From contig NZ_SKFH01000007.1 of NCBI RefSeq assembly GCF_004343705.1, positions 113,930-177,929 of the forward strand: 64,000 nt of DNA. Direction: 5' to 3'. Numbering within the stretch: position 1 is the first letter of the stretch; each line of letters starts with the position of its first letter. The DNA comes from Flaviaesturariibacter aridisoli (GTDB lineage Bacteria > Bacteroidota > Bacteroidia > Chitinophagales > Chitinophagaceae). The notes under the pieces were generated by a model. That model was given only the letters and a program-made list of their open reading frames with translations, searched no databases and was not told where the DNA came from. This document shows positions 43,309 to 51,568 of the stretch, piece by piece. The translations under genes were made by a program, and so were the position numbers.

Positions 43309-44385
43309 TTACTTGATCGGCGTCACCGCGCTGCCCTCATGCAGGTTGATCTGGCCGCTGGTGATCACCTGCTCGCCTTCATTGAGGCCTTGCAGGATCT
43401 CCACTTGCTCGCCGATGGTGCGGCCGGCCACCACGTTGCGGAGGTGCGCTACGTTGCCCTTGTCGAGCACAAACACCTGGTTGGAGGCCGTGCTGCCCAC
43501 GAAGGCGCCGCGCGGCACCACAAGGGCCGCGGCCTGCTGCGGGAACCGGAATACGGCGGTGCCGTACATCCCGGCGCGCAGCACGTTGCCCGGGTTGGCG
43601 GCCAGCGTGATCTCTACGGGGAAGTTGAGCGAGGCGTCGGCCTTGGGCGCGATGAAGGTCACGTTGCCGGCGAAGGTCTTATCGGGAAACACGGAGGCTT
43701 TCACGCTGACCGGCGCGCCGATGCGAAGGTTGGCTACCTGCGCTTCGTTGACGGTGAGGGCCAGCTTGAGGCGGGCCACATCCACCAGCTCGAAGAGCGC
43801 GGTGCCGGGGTTCACCACCATGCCGGGCTCCACCATGCGCTTGTTCACGATGCCGCTGATCGAGGAGCGGACGGCCGCATTACCCACACGGATGCGGGCT
43901 TGTTGGAGGCGCGATTTAGCCGTGCTGGCCTGCAGGCGCGCCTGGTCGAGCTGCTGCTGCGTGACACCGCCGGTCTTGTAGGCGTTCTCGAAGCGCTGCT
44001 GGTCGCGCAGGGCGCTTTGGTAAGCCGCCTCGGCGCTTTCGGCGTCGATGTTGAGCTGGTCCATCTCGATTACGGCGAGGGTCTGGCCCACCCGCACGTA
44101 GCTGCCTTCGTCCACCAGCACGCGGGTGACGCGGCCGGCGTTCTCGGCGGCGAGGTTCACCTGCTGCGCCGGTGCGAAGTTGCCGTTGGCGTTGAAGTCG
44201 GCCTGCAGGGCCTGGCGCGTCACGGCGCTTACGCGCACCGCTACGTCGCCGCTCACCTGCGACACGACAGCCGTCTTTTCCGCGTTTTTTTTCTTGTTGC
44301 GCGTCAGCACGGCCGCGATGCCGCCGAAGGCAATGATGACGGCTACCAGGGTGACCACGATGCGAAGGATCTTGTTCTTTCTCAT
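43309..44385 (-). CDS. RND periplasmic adaptor, membrane-anchored
   Basis: 358-aa membrane fusion protein. N-terminal anchor ILRIVVTLVAVIIAFGGIAAVL with no lipobox. Lipoyl halves AENAGRVTRVLVDEGSYVRV and VRSSISGIVNKRMVEPGMVV surround a helical hairpin (about 115-165). A beta-barrel domain has GAPVSVKASVFPDKTFAGNV, and the membrane-proximal domain ends VEILQGLNEGEQVITSGQIN. It connects the AcrB-like pump with the TolC-like channel encoded 19 bases upstream on the same strand. Regulation is likely by the TetR proteins at the head of the operon. Confidence 0.94.
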   Translation of the reverse strand: MRKNKILRIVVTLVAVIIAFGGIAAVLTRNKKKNAEKTAVVSQVSGDVAVRVSAVTRQALQADFNANGNFAPAQQVNLAAENAGRVTRVLVDEGSYVRVGQTLAVIEMDQLNIDAESAEAAYQSALRDQQRFENAYKTGGVTQQQLDQARLQASTAKSRLQQARIRVGNAAVRSSISGIVNKRMVEPGMVVNPGTALFELVDVARLKLALTVNEAQVANLRIGAPVSVKASVFPDKTFAGNVTFIAPKADASLNFPVEITLAANPGNVLRAGMYGTAVFRFPQQAAALVVPRGAFVGSTASNQVFVLDKGNVAHLRNVVAGRTIGEQVEILQGLNEGEQVITSGQINLHEGSAVTPIK

Positions 44386-44404
44386 GATACTTTTCTTGCG
44401 TTGG

Positions 44405-45796
44405 TTATTGTGCTAATGTTTGTAGTTGACCGCGGGCCTTCACCAGCTGGATCTCCGACACGCGGTAGTTCAGCAGCGCCGACGACAGGTTGCTGCGCGC
44501 TTCGGTGAGCGAGCGCTCGGCGTCGAGCAGGTCGGTGAGGGTGGCCAGGCCGTTGTTGTAATTATTCTGCGTGTTGCTGAACACCTGCTCGGCGAGCCGC
44601 ACGTTGGCGCGCTGGTTACTCAGTGTCAGGATGTTGTTGTTGATCTGGGTGCGGGCATTTTCAAAAGCGAGGTTGAGCCCCAGCGACGCATTGTTGATGT
44701 CTTCGTTGAGCTTGCGGATGCTGATGTCGGCCTGGCGGATGCGCGCCTTCGTGGCCCCGCCGTTGAAGATGGGCACACGCAGGTTGAGCGATACCGCCGC
44801 GGCGGGAAACCAGTTGGCGCCCCCGCTTTGCCCCTTGAATACCGGGAACGTGTTGCCGGTGCCCTGGTACGAGTAGTTGCCGCCGAGCGACAGCGTGGGA
44901 AAATATTCGTTGCGGTAGTTCTCTTTCTGCTGCTCCAGCAGCTCGCCCTGCTTGCGCAGCACGAGCACCTCGGTGCGGCGCGTCAGGTCCACCGAATCGG
45001 TGGCGGGAACGGCCTGCGGCGCGATGCGGGCTGGGTCTACGTCCGGGATGCGTACCGGCGTGCCGATGGGCATGCCCATATAAAGCTTCAACTGGTTCTC
45101 CAGCAAGGCAACGCCATTGAGCACCTGCTGACGCTGCGTTTCGAGGTTGGAGATGTTCACGTTGATGCGGTCCACGTCGATCTTTTTGGCGAGACCGTTC
45201 TGGTAAAGGCTTTGCAGCACGCCGGCCACCCGGCGCGTGTTGGCGAGCGACGAATCGACCACCGCCACCTGCTGGCGCTGCACGAGCACCTGGTAATAGT
45301 TGGTGGCTACCTGCTCGATCACCTGTTCCTCGGTGAGCTGGGCATTGAGCTGGTAAAACTCGCGGCTGGTGCGCGCGGCCTTCAGGCCGGTGAAAACCGA
45401 CTTATTGAACAGGTTCTGCTGCACAGCGATCCCGGCGTTGGCGTTCCACTTCTGGCCGAAGGCCACGAGGATCGTTTCGTTGGGATTTGGGTTGGCGCCG
45501 AAGATGTTGGGCAGGGCCGACTTCTGGAGCAATGGATTATAGGTGAGGGCCGACGTGCCCGTCACCTGCGGCAGCGCGCTGGCGCGCACTTCGTCGACGC
45601 GGTACTCGGCGTTTTCCACGTCGAGGCGCGCCTTGCGCGCGTCGGAATTGGCCTTGAGCGCATAAGTGACGGCGTCTTTGAGACGGAGCTCCTGCAGCGC
45701 CGCCGGCGCCTGCGCTACCGCGGACAGCGAGCCCGCCGCGAGCAGCAGCAGGGTCCCGAGGACCGGCTTACTTCTTCTTGTTTTTTCCTGGTTCAT
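44405..45796 (-). CDS. tolC: TolC-family outer-membrane channel
   Basis: 463-aa outer-membrane efflux protein. Signal peptide ending about SLSAVAQA, no lipobox, so TolC-like and not NodT-like. Duplicated OEP domain with LRLKDAVTYALKANSDARKA at the start of repeat 1, and AFENARTQINNNILTLSNQR / YNNGLATLTDLLDAERSLTE in repeat 2. The start codon lies 29 bases inside the preceding TetR gene, giving translational overlap of regulator and channel. Together with the MFP and RND genes that follow, it forms a complete drug exporter. Confidence 0.94.
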   Translation of the reverse strand: MNQEKTRRSKPVLGTLLLLAAGSLSAVAQAPAALQELRLKDAVTYALKANSDARKARLDVENAEYRVDEVRASALPQVTGTSALTYNPLLQKSALPNIFGANPNPNETILVAFGQKWNANAGIAVQQNLFNKSVFTGLKAARTSREFYQLNAQLTEEQVIEQVATNYYQVLVQRQQVAVVDSSLANTRRVAGVLQSLYQNGLAKKIDVDRINVNISNLETQRQQVLNGVALLENQLKLYMGMPIGTPVRIPDVDPARIAPQAVPATDSVDLTRRTEVLVLRKQGELLEQQKENYRNEYFPTLSLGGNYSYQGTGNTFPVFKGQSGGANWFPAAAVSLNLRVPIFNGGATKARIRQADISIRKLNEDINNASLGLNLAFENARTQINNNILTLSNQRANVRLAEQVFSNTQNNYNNGLATLTDLLDAERSLTEARSNLSSALLNYRVSEIQLVKARGQLQTLAQ

Positions 45797-46391
45797 CGTT
45801 ATCGTTGAAATAGTTGGAGATCAGTTTGCGGCCCTTTTCATTGGTGATCGAATAGCCGTAAAAAAGGGTCAGCTGGCGCATGAGCGCCGGGCCGGGCAGC
45901 AAGGCACCGAAAGCACCGGGCTGCAGTGCCGTGCGCAGCTGGTGGATGCGCAGTTCGGCGGTGAATTCCCGGTTCAAAGTCGTGCGGTAGGTTCCTTCTT
46001 CTATCCCGCGTTCGAGGTTACGGAGTACGGCTTCCTTCAGGTCGCCGCGGCTGTACTGCTGCAGGCGCTGCCAGGCTTTGGGAAAAGCTTTCTCGAGCTC
46101 ATAGAAAAAGGTCCAGTTGATCCCGGCGAGGAGGCAAAACGGTCCGCTCAGGAGCAGGTCGAGTTCTTCCACAGCGTTGCGGGCCGCGGCAGCACTAGCG
46201 CGGCTGGCAGTGGCATGGTCCGACAGTAGCGATTCCAGTACGGTGTCCACCAGCGTTTCGCGGTCGGCAAAATGCTGGTACAGCGTTTTCTTGGAGATGC
46301 CGCACTGGCGGGCAACATCGTCCATCGACACACTTTTCAGCCCGAAGCTGAAAAAGAGGGTGCGGGCCCTATCGAGGATCAGTTCTTCCAT
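45768..46391 (-). CDS. TetR/AcrR-family regulator (third of three)
   Basis: 207 aa. Helix-turn-helix at about residues 20-50: FFSFGLKSVSMDDVARQCGI-SKKTLYQHF. The C-terminal ligand-binding domain is diverged. The gene end (GKNKKK) overlaps the tolC start by 29 bases and its own start overlaps the previous TetR gene by 13 bases. It is therefore translated as part of the efflux operon and probably an autorepressor of it (typical for TetR/AcrR; inference here). Ligand unknown, perhaps the pump's substrate. Confidence 0.92.
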   Translation of the reverse strand: MEELILDRARTLFFSFGLKSVSMDDVARQCGISKKTLYQHFADRETLVDTVLESLLSDHATASRASAAAARNAVEELDLLLSGPFCLLAGINWTFFYELEKAFPKAWQRLQQYSRGDLKEAVLRNLERGIEEGTYRTTLNREFTAELRIHQLRTALQPGAFGALLPGPALMRQLTLFYGYSITNEKGRKLISNYFNDNDEPGKNKKK

Positions 46392-46981
46392 GGCTTATTT
46401 CCAAGTCCGTTATAAATAAGGGTAATGAGGGCACGCTGCTTTTCTTCCAGCGCCGCAAAAACTTTTTCATCGGGCGGGCAGCCGCGGTTTACCCGGCCCA
46501 GCATCGTCAGGGTATCGAGCAGCGTGCGAACGGCGGTCCGGACGTCCTGCGTGCGTAGCTCGCCAAGCGAGACGCCCCGCTCGAGGCGCGCTTCGAGGAG
46601 TAGTTGCTCGCGACGGGCGAGGCGCAGCAGCGTGGCCTTGGCGGCCCGGTTGAACCATTGGCCGTCGTGCTCCAGCTGTGTAAAAAACAGGTAATACTGC
46701 CGCGAAAAGCGGCCGCGTAGGCCTACCAGCTCCAGGAGCGCCTCGTGCACGGACCCATTCGCTTTGAGCTGCTGCTCCAGTTGTTCGAGATACTGACCGA
46801 GCAGCCCGGCCGTCACCTCGCGGATGAGCGACTGCTTGTCGGGGAAATAATAACTCAGGGCCTGCTTCGTCAGGGCCAGGTCGTCGGCGATCTCGGTCAG
46901 CGACGTCTTGGCGATGCCGAAATGGGCGAAGCGCCGCTTCGCCGCTTCCAGAATCCGTTCACGCTGTCCTGTCTCCCTCAT
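46379..46981 (-). CDS. TetR/AcrR-family regulator (second of three)
   Basis: 200 aa with N-terminal helix-turn-helix RFAHFGIAKTSLTEIADDLA and YYFPDKQSLIREV. Its DNA-binding domain is strikingly similar to that of the next gene upstream (RFAHFGVAKTTMNEIAADLS, YYFPDKMSLYAAV), so the two are paralogues from duplication. The effector domains differ more. It overlaps the third TetR gene by 13 bases. The 66-base gap on its upstream side carries an inverted repeat that is a good candidate for the operator of one or both paralogues. Confidence 0.92.
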   Translation of the reverse strand: MRETGQRERILEAAKRRFAHFGIAKTSLTEIADDLALTKQALSYYFPDKQSLIREVTAGLLGQYLEQLEQQLKANGSVHEALLELVGLRGRFSRQYYLFFTQLEHDGQWFNRAAKATLLRLARREQLLLEARLERGVSLGELRTQDVRTAVRTLLDTLTMLGRVNRGCPPDEKVFAALEEKQRALITLIYNGLGNKPWKN

Positions 46982-46982
46982 T

Positions 46983-47032
46983 CCTTACCTTTTGACTGTT
47001 TGACTTTTTTGTTTGATAAGTCAAAGGTAAGG
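46983..47032. promoter_or_regulatory. Candidate TetR operator (inverted repeat)
   Basis: CCTTACCTTTTGACT (46983-46997) and AAGTCAAAGGTAAGG (47018-47032) are inverted copies with one indel, 20 bases apart, in an A+T-rich gap between the two paralogous TetR genes. TTTGACT also repeats between them. This is the likely control region of the efflux operon. Confidence 0.65.
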
Positions 47033-47047
47033 ACAAAAAAAATGCGA

Positions 47048-47656
47048 TCAGCGATCGCAGGTAAGTCCGTTCAGAAAGATTCGTGAAAATTCCTTTTCCC
47101 GCCGGAGGATGGCGCTGAACTGCTTTTTTTCGGGAAAGATGTTGGGCTGTGCCGACAGCTGGGCGACGCGGAACCCGTCGAGGAAGTCGAAATACAGCTC
47201 GGCGCTCTTCCGGGCATGATCGATCTTAAAGAGCCCGGCGGCCCTGCCTTTTTCCATAATGGCGGAAATCCGGTCGAGTTCGTTGCGGCGTAGTTTATCA
47301 AAGATCCGCAGGAGCGGCTCCGGGAGCGTGGCGGGGCTAAAAGCTTTGAGGTGTTCGAGCACCTGGTAATATTTCAGGATGAAGTCGGTGCGGATGTCTA
47401 GGTAGCGTTCCAGCGCGCGCATGGGGTCGCGCTCCTGCTCCAGCTCGGAATCGTGCCGGGCGCGGTCCAACTCGCTGATGTGCTCCAGCACGGCCGCGTA
47501 AAGGCTCATCTTGTCGGGGAAATAATAATACAGCAGGGCCTTGGAGATCGAGAGGTCGGCCGCGATCTCGTTCATGGTGGTCTTCGCCACACCGAAGTGG
47601 GCGAAGCGGCGGATCGCGGCTTCCAGGATGCTCTCACGTTTCTGATCGGTGGCCAT
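47048..47656 (-). CDS. TetR/AcrR-family regulator (first of three)
   Basis: 202 aa. Helix-turn-helix AIRRFAHFGVAKTTMNEIAA-DLSISKALLYYYFPDK at about 15-50. The C-terminal domain includes AELYFDFLDGFRVAQLSAQP, resembling TetR_C groups. It is separated from the second TetR gene by the inverted-repeat gap, so it may be transcribed alone or read through. Upstream, the 61 bases before the NYN gene contain CTAGTTAG-type half-sites. Having two near-identical DNA-binding heads next to each other suggests competition or heterodimerisation at the same operator (inference). Confidence 0.92.
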   Translation of the reverse strand: MATDQKRESILEAAIRRFAHFGVAKTTMNEIAADLSISKALLYYYFPDKMSLYAAVLEHISELDRARHDSELEQERDPMRALERYLDIRTDFILKYYQVLEHLKAFSPATLPEPLLRIFDKLRRNELDRISAIMEKGRAAGLFKIDHARKSAELYFDFLDGFRVAQLSAQPNIFPEKKQFSAILRREKEFSRIFLNGLTCDR

Positions 47657-47717
47657 TAATCTGGTCGCTAGTTAGTGAAAAAATGCACGCGCCCGGCGAA
47701 ATAGCGAGGAAAAGGAT

Positions 47718-48491
47718 TCAGGCGCCCAGGCGAACGTACACATTCTTGACATTCTTGTCGCTCGACTTCCGCTCGTCTACTTCGAACTCCGGCAGGCTCT
47801 TGACCAGCGGAAGCATTTTCTTGAACCCATAGTTCCGTGGGTCGAAATCCGGGCTTTTCTTGATGAGCAGGCTTACCAGCGCACCCAGGAATACCCAACC
47901 GTTCTCATCGGCGCCGTCGCTGATCGATTCAGAGATCATACGGACCAGCAAGTCGCGGTCCGGTGTGACAGGAGATTCCTTGACATGCTCTGCCCGGCCT
48001 TTTACACCGGGAGCGCTGTGCGCCGGGTGGGCCGGGGTACGGGGTTCCTCTTTCAGGATCTCGATATAGATGAATTTATTACAGGCTTTGATCAGCGGCA
48101 GCGGCGTTTTCCGTTCGCCGAAACCGAAAACGATCTTGCCCGACTCCCGGAGGCGGGTGGCCAACCGGGTGAAATCACTGTCGCTCGACACAATGCAAAA
48201 GCCGTCCACGTGCCCCGAATACAAAATATCCATGGCATCAATGATGAGGACGCTGTCGCTGGCGTTCTTTCCCTTGGTATAGCTGTACTGCTGCATCGGC
48301 GTCAAGGCATTGTCGAGGATCACCTGCTTCCAGGACGCCAGGGCGGTCTTCGACAGGTCGCCATAGATCCGCTTGTAGGTGGGGGTGCCGAAACGAACGA
48401 TCTCCTCGAAGATCCCGGTCATATAGCTGCTGGGGATATTCTCGGCATCGATCAACACCGCCAGTCGCAAATCTTTATGTGCATCCATCAT
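47718..48491 (-). CDS. NYN-domain protein with C-terminal OST-HTH/LOTUS domain
   Basis: 257 aa. The NYN (PIN-like, LabA/DUF88) domain at about 8-150 has acidic residues in AVLIDAENIPSSY, SDSVLIIDAMDIL and FCIVSSDSDFTRLATRLRES, the arrangement of a metal-dependent RNase site. After a Pro/His linker, a LOTUS domain (about 175-255) is visible from GWVFLGALVSLLIKKSPDFD and YGFKKMLPLVKSLPEFEV; LOTUS domains bind RNA, including G-quadruplex RNA. Predicted soluble. Function is inferred as RNA processing or decay; no partner gene is apparent. Two adjacent ATGs (Met1-Met2) make the start ambiguous by one codon. Confidence 0.92.
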   Translation of the reverse strand: MMDAHKDLRLAVLIDAENIPSSYMTGIFEEIVRFGTPTYKRIYGDLSKTALASWKQVILDNALTPMQQYSYTKGKNASDSVLIIDAMDILYSGHVDGFCIVSSDSDFTRLATRLRESGKIVFGFGERKTPLPLIKACNKFIYIEILKEEPRTPAHPAHSAPGVKGRAEHVKESPVTPDRDLLVRMISESISDGADENGWVFLGALVSLLIKKSPDFDPRNYGFKKMLPLVKSLPEFEVDERKSSDKNVKNVYVRLGA

Positions 48492-48560
48492 GGCAATTTA
48501 AAAAATAAATATTCAACGGAAGGCGGCCTGCCGCCCCTGAAATGTCGTTACTTCGAAAGC

Positions 48561-49334
48561 ATGAAGATCGCCACCTACAACATCAACGGGATCACGGCGC
48601 GCCTGCCCGTGCTGCTCCGCTGGCTGGAAGAAAAAGCGCCCGACGTGGCCTGCCTGCAGGAACTGAAAAAGCCCCACGATGCGTTTCCCGAAGAAGAGCT
48701 CCGCGCCGCCGGCTACGAAGCCGTGTGGCATGGCCAGAAAAGCTGGAACGGCGTGGCGATCCTGTCGCGCGTGGGCGCGCCCGTAGAAATACGGAAAGGC
48801 CTCGATGGCGACCCCGACGATGAGCAGAGCCGCTATATCGAAGCCGACGTGGCCGGAATCCGCGTGTGCTGCCTCTACCTGCCCAACGGCAACCCGGCCC
48901 CGGGACCGAAGTTCGACTACAAGCTGGCCTGGATGAAGCGCCTGCACGACCACGCCAAAGGCCTGCTGAAAAGCAAGAAACCCGTACTCCTCACCGGCGA
49001 CTTCAACGTCATTCCCACCCCGCAGGACGCTTACAAGCCCGAGCGCTGGACCGGCGACGCACTCTTCTTCCCCGAATCGCGGGAGGCCTTTGCGCAATTG
49101 GTCAAACAGGGCTGGACCGATGCGCTGCGGCACCTCTACCCCGACGAGACGATCTATACCTACTGGGATTATTTCCGCAGCGCCTTCAGCCGCAATGCCG
49201 GTATCCGCATCGACCACTTCCTGCTGAGCGACGAGCTCGTGCCGCGCCTGCGGGCCGGCGGCGTGGACCGCGACGTGCGGGGCTGGGAAAAGACCAGCGA
49301 CCATGCGCCGGTGTGGATCGAATTGCAGGATTGA
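48561..49334 (+). CDS. xth: Exodeoxyribonuclease III
   Basis: 257-aa AP endonuclease/3'-exonuclease of base-excision repair. Catalytic residues are visible along the EEP fold: MKIATYNINGI (Asn), CLQELK (Glu), TGDFNVIPTPQD (Asp-Asn), RIDHFLLS and the terminal SDHAPVW (Asp-His). Length normal. ATG chosen at the fold start. Its promoter lies in the 69 bases between it and the divergent NYN gene. The stop codon directly abuts the stop of the converging gene on the other strand, with no bases between. Confidence 0.95.
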   Translation: MKIATYNINGITARLPVLLRWLEEKAPDVACLQELKKPHDAFPEEELRAAGYEAVWHGQKSWNGVAILSRVGAPVEIRKGLDGDPDDEQSRYIEADVAGIRVCCLYLPNGNPAPGPKFDYKLAWMKRLHDHAKGLLKSKKPVLLTGDFNVIPTPQDAYKPERWTGDALFFPESREAFAQLVKQGWTDALRHLYPDETIYTYWDYFRSAFSRNAGIRIDHFLLSDELVPRLRAGGVDRDVRGWEKTSDHAPVWIELQD

Positions 49335-49919
49335 TCAGTCGCGGGGCAGGGCTTCCATGAACGTGCGCGCGGCGGTATAGCTTTCCTCGTCTGGCGTCCG
49401 TAAGTGCCAGAAATACAGCATCTCGCCTTCTTCGAACAGGATGTAAAAAACCAGTTGCGGCCCGGCGAGCCGCCACTGCAGCGTCAGGGGCTCGTCTTCG
49501 CCGTGCTCCCACGTATTGCCCATCGGGCTGGCGAAAAACCCGTTGAAGGTGCGCATCAGCTCGTCCTCGTCATACTCGGCGCCGATGTAGGCGGCGATGG
49601 CCGGCAGGTGGCGGAGGTAAAAGCCCATATGGGCGCAGCCGCTGACGATGTTGGGCCGGACCACGTTCTTCTGATCCACTACGGGTCGGTCCACCAGCGC
49701 CTTCAGCCGGTGGTTGTAGATCTGGTGCGCTCGCTGCGCCCCGTCTTCGGCGAAGGTTTTGAGCTCGATCAGCAGGCCGTGGCTCCAGCATTCCGTGCGG
49801 GCCAACTGGCCGTTTTCGAAATACTGCGTTACCGACCAGCCGTTGGCGGGCGCACCGTTCTCGATGCGGCGGATGGAGCAGAGCGCCCCGGACGGATACC
49901 GTTCTTCCTGCAGGTGCAT
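49335..49919 (-). CDS. Hypothetical protein with MORN-like N-terminus
   Basis: 194-aa soluble protein. Residues 1-60 have MORN/YwqK-like strands (YPSGALCSIRRIENGAPANG, QYFENGQLARTECWSHGLLI). The C-terminal part is alpha/beta with several aromatic clusters (QLVFYILFEEGEMLYFWHLR). Function not recognised. It converges exactly onto the exonuclease III gene without an intergenic base, so any terminator must lie inside one of the two genes. Upstream is a hairpin that probably ends the sugar dehydrogenase transcript. Confidence 0.75.
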   Translation of the reverse strand: MHLQEERYPSGALCSIRRIENGAPANGWSVTQYFENGQLARTECWSHGLLIELKTFAEDGAQRAHQIYNHRLKALVDRPVVDQKNVVRPNIVSGCAHMGFYLRHLPAIAAYIGAEYDEDELMRTFNGFFASPMGNTWEHGEDEPLTLQWRLAGPQLVFYILFEEGEMLYFWHLRTPDEESYTAARTFMEALPRD

Positions 49920-49934
49920 ATCCGATAAAGATAA

Positions 49935-49953
49935 GCCCCGCTTCCGGCGGGGC
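49935..49953 (-). terminator. Probable terminator of the sugar dehydrogenase gene
   Basis: GCCCCGC / GCGGGGC stem with a TTCCG loop, about 170 bases after the dehydrogenase stop; on the minus strand followed by TTATCTTTATC, a weak U-tract. Confidence 0.45.
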
Positions 49954-50120
49954 CATTTGTTTCCGGCAACAAACAGGTTGGATCAGGCGGCTGCCCGCAA
50001 CGTTTGCAGTCTTCGTGCGCTCCGGGAATCGCTCCCTCCCATCCGCATTAAAAAAATACACGCTTATCACGCCCGTTCCCCTGGGGCCGGTTCGCACAAC
50101 GGGGGACACCGTATGCTTGC

Positions 50121-51356
50121 CTAACGTTTCGCGATCCGGTACAGCAATCCCGGGCTGCCATCGGTAACGGCATAGAGGGCCCCGTCGCGGCCCTCGGTGA
50201 TGGCGCGCCAGCGATGCTTTTCTCCCTCCAGCAGGCGCTCCTCCCCAACCACGCGGTCGTTGACGATCACGAGGCGGGCGATGTGCTGGCTGTTGAGGCC
50301 GCAGAGGAACAAATTGTTTTTCCACTCGGGCAGGGCGGCGCCGCTGTAAAACGTAATGCCGCTCGGCGAGAGCACTGGGTCCCAGTAATACACCGGTTGC
50401 TCCATCCCGGGTGCCTGCGTAGCCCCCGGCCCCACCTTCGACCCGTTGTATTCAATGCCATAAGTGATGGCCGGCCAGCCGTAATTTTTCCCCGCTTCGA
50501 TCCGGTTCACTTCATCGCCGCCGCGCGGCCCCATCTCGGATTCCCAGAGCGCGCCGGTTTCGGGATGCAGGGCGAGCCCCTGGATGTTGCGGTGTCCGTA
50601 GGAATACAGTTCGGGGAAAGCGTCCTTTTGATTGAAGAAGGGATTGCCCGGGGCCGGCTGCCCGTCGCGGGTGATGCGGAGCACCTTGCCCAGCGCGGAG
50701 TTGAGCCACTGCGCCTGCGGGCGCGTAGCCAGGTCGGAGCGCTCCCCGGTGGACACAAAAAGGTAGCCGGCGCTGTCCACCACGAGGCGGCCGCCGTAGT
50801 GCAGCGTACCGTCGTAGGCCGGCCGTGCCCGGTAAATGACCGTCGCCCCTTCCATGCGGCGCTCGTCGGCGGACAGCTTGCCCTTGCCCACGGCGGTGAG
50901 GTTGCCTTCGGGAAGGGCTTCGGAAAAGGTCCAGTAAACGAAGCGGGTTTGTGCAAATGCGGGATCGATGGCCACGTCGAGCAGGCCGCCTTGTCCGGCG
51001 TCGTTGACGGCCGGCAGTCCCGTGATGGGCGCGCTCAGTGTTCCGTCGGTACCGGCGATCCGCATCGTGCCGCCCTTCTCCGTAATCAGCAGCCGCCCGT
51101 CGGGCAGTACCGTCAGGCCCCAGGGCCTGGAGAGCGCCCGCGTCAGCACTTTGGCTTCCCAAGGCGTTTTGCTGTGCACACCCGGCGCCCGCGTCTGCCC
51201 GGCAAAGGCGGGTCGGTAATCCGAGTTGGGCTTCCGGGTTTCCACCGGCGTCGAATCATTCGTCGGCGTGGAGCCGCTGTGCATGGCGCTGTTGCCGCAC
51301 TGCGCGCCGGCAACCGCCGTGATGCCTGCGCACAGGATCAGGATCGTATGGTTCAT
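50121..51356 (-). CDS. PQQ-dependent sugar dehydrogenase-like beta-propeller (GDH/HHIP family)
   Basis: 411-aa exported protein. Signal sequence with a possible lipobox (TAVAGAQC, Cys about 20). Six-bladed propeller signatures: LTRALSRPWGLTVLPDGRLL, GQGGLLDVAIDPAFA, YGGRLVVDSAGYLFVSTGER, YSYGHRNIQGLALHPETGAL, EMGPRGGDEVNRIEAGKNYG and the last blade RWRAITEGRDGALYAVTDG. It would oxidise aldose sugars in the periplasm with bound PQQ if the cofactor is available; no pqq biosynthesis gene is present in this window. Enzyme activity versus a non-catalytic propeller cannot be decided here. Confidence 0.9.
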   Translation of the reverse strand: MNHTILILCAGITAVAGAQCGNSAMHSGSTPTNDSTPVETRKPNSDYRPAFAGQTRAPGVHSKTPWEAKVLTRALSRPWGLTVLPDGRLLITEKGGTMRIAGTDGTLSAPITGLPAVNDAGQGGLLDVAIDPAFAQTRFVYWTFSEALPEGNLTAVGKGKLSADERRMEGATVIYRARPAYDGTLHYGGRLVVDSAGYLFVSTGERSDLATRPQAQWLNSALGKVLRITRDGQPAPGNPFFNQKDAFPELYSYGHRNIQGLALHPETGALWESEMGPRGGDEVNRIEAGKNYGWPAITYGIEYNGSKVGPGATQAPGMEQPVYYWDPVLSPSGITFYSGAALPEWKNNLFLCGLNSQHIARLVIVNDRVVGEERLLEGEKHRWRAITEGRDGALYAVTDGSPGLLYRIAKR

Positions 51357-51430
51357 GGGCTTTGTTTTACCCTCCTAAAGTAAGTGCGGGCCGGTCACGA
51401 AAGACCCTGGTCCCGCCGACGCAAACCGTT

Positions 51431-51558
51431 CGTCATTGCGAGGGGATCCCGACGGAACGGTCGGGGTCCTCGAAGCAATCTGTTGCACGCCCAGTCGGCA
51501 GCCAGGAGGCAGCAGCCTCAGCGAGGGTGAGATTGCTTCGCTATGCTCGTAATGACGG
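51431..51558. repeat. CGTCATTGCGAG palindromic element, copy B
   Basis: 128 bases bounded by CGTCATTGCGAGG (left) and AGATTGCTTCGCTATGCTCG-TAATGACGG (right). The left arm has an inner CGACGGAACGGTCGG hairpin and ends GAAGCAATCTG. The middle matches copy A (GCAGCC...CAGCGAGG). It ends 10 bases before the stop of the dicarboxylate symporter gene. Confidence 0.9.
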
Positions 51559-51568
51559 CTGGAATATT

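Noticed and set aside
47985..48560. Long N-terminal extension of exonuclease III
   Set aside because: It runs antisense through the NYN gene; the nuclease fold starts at the ATG at 48561.
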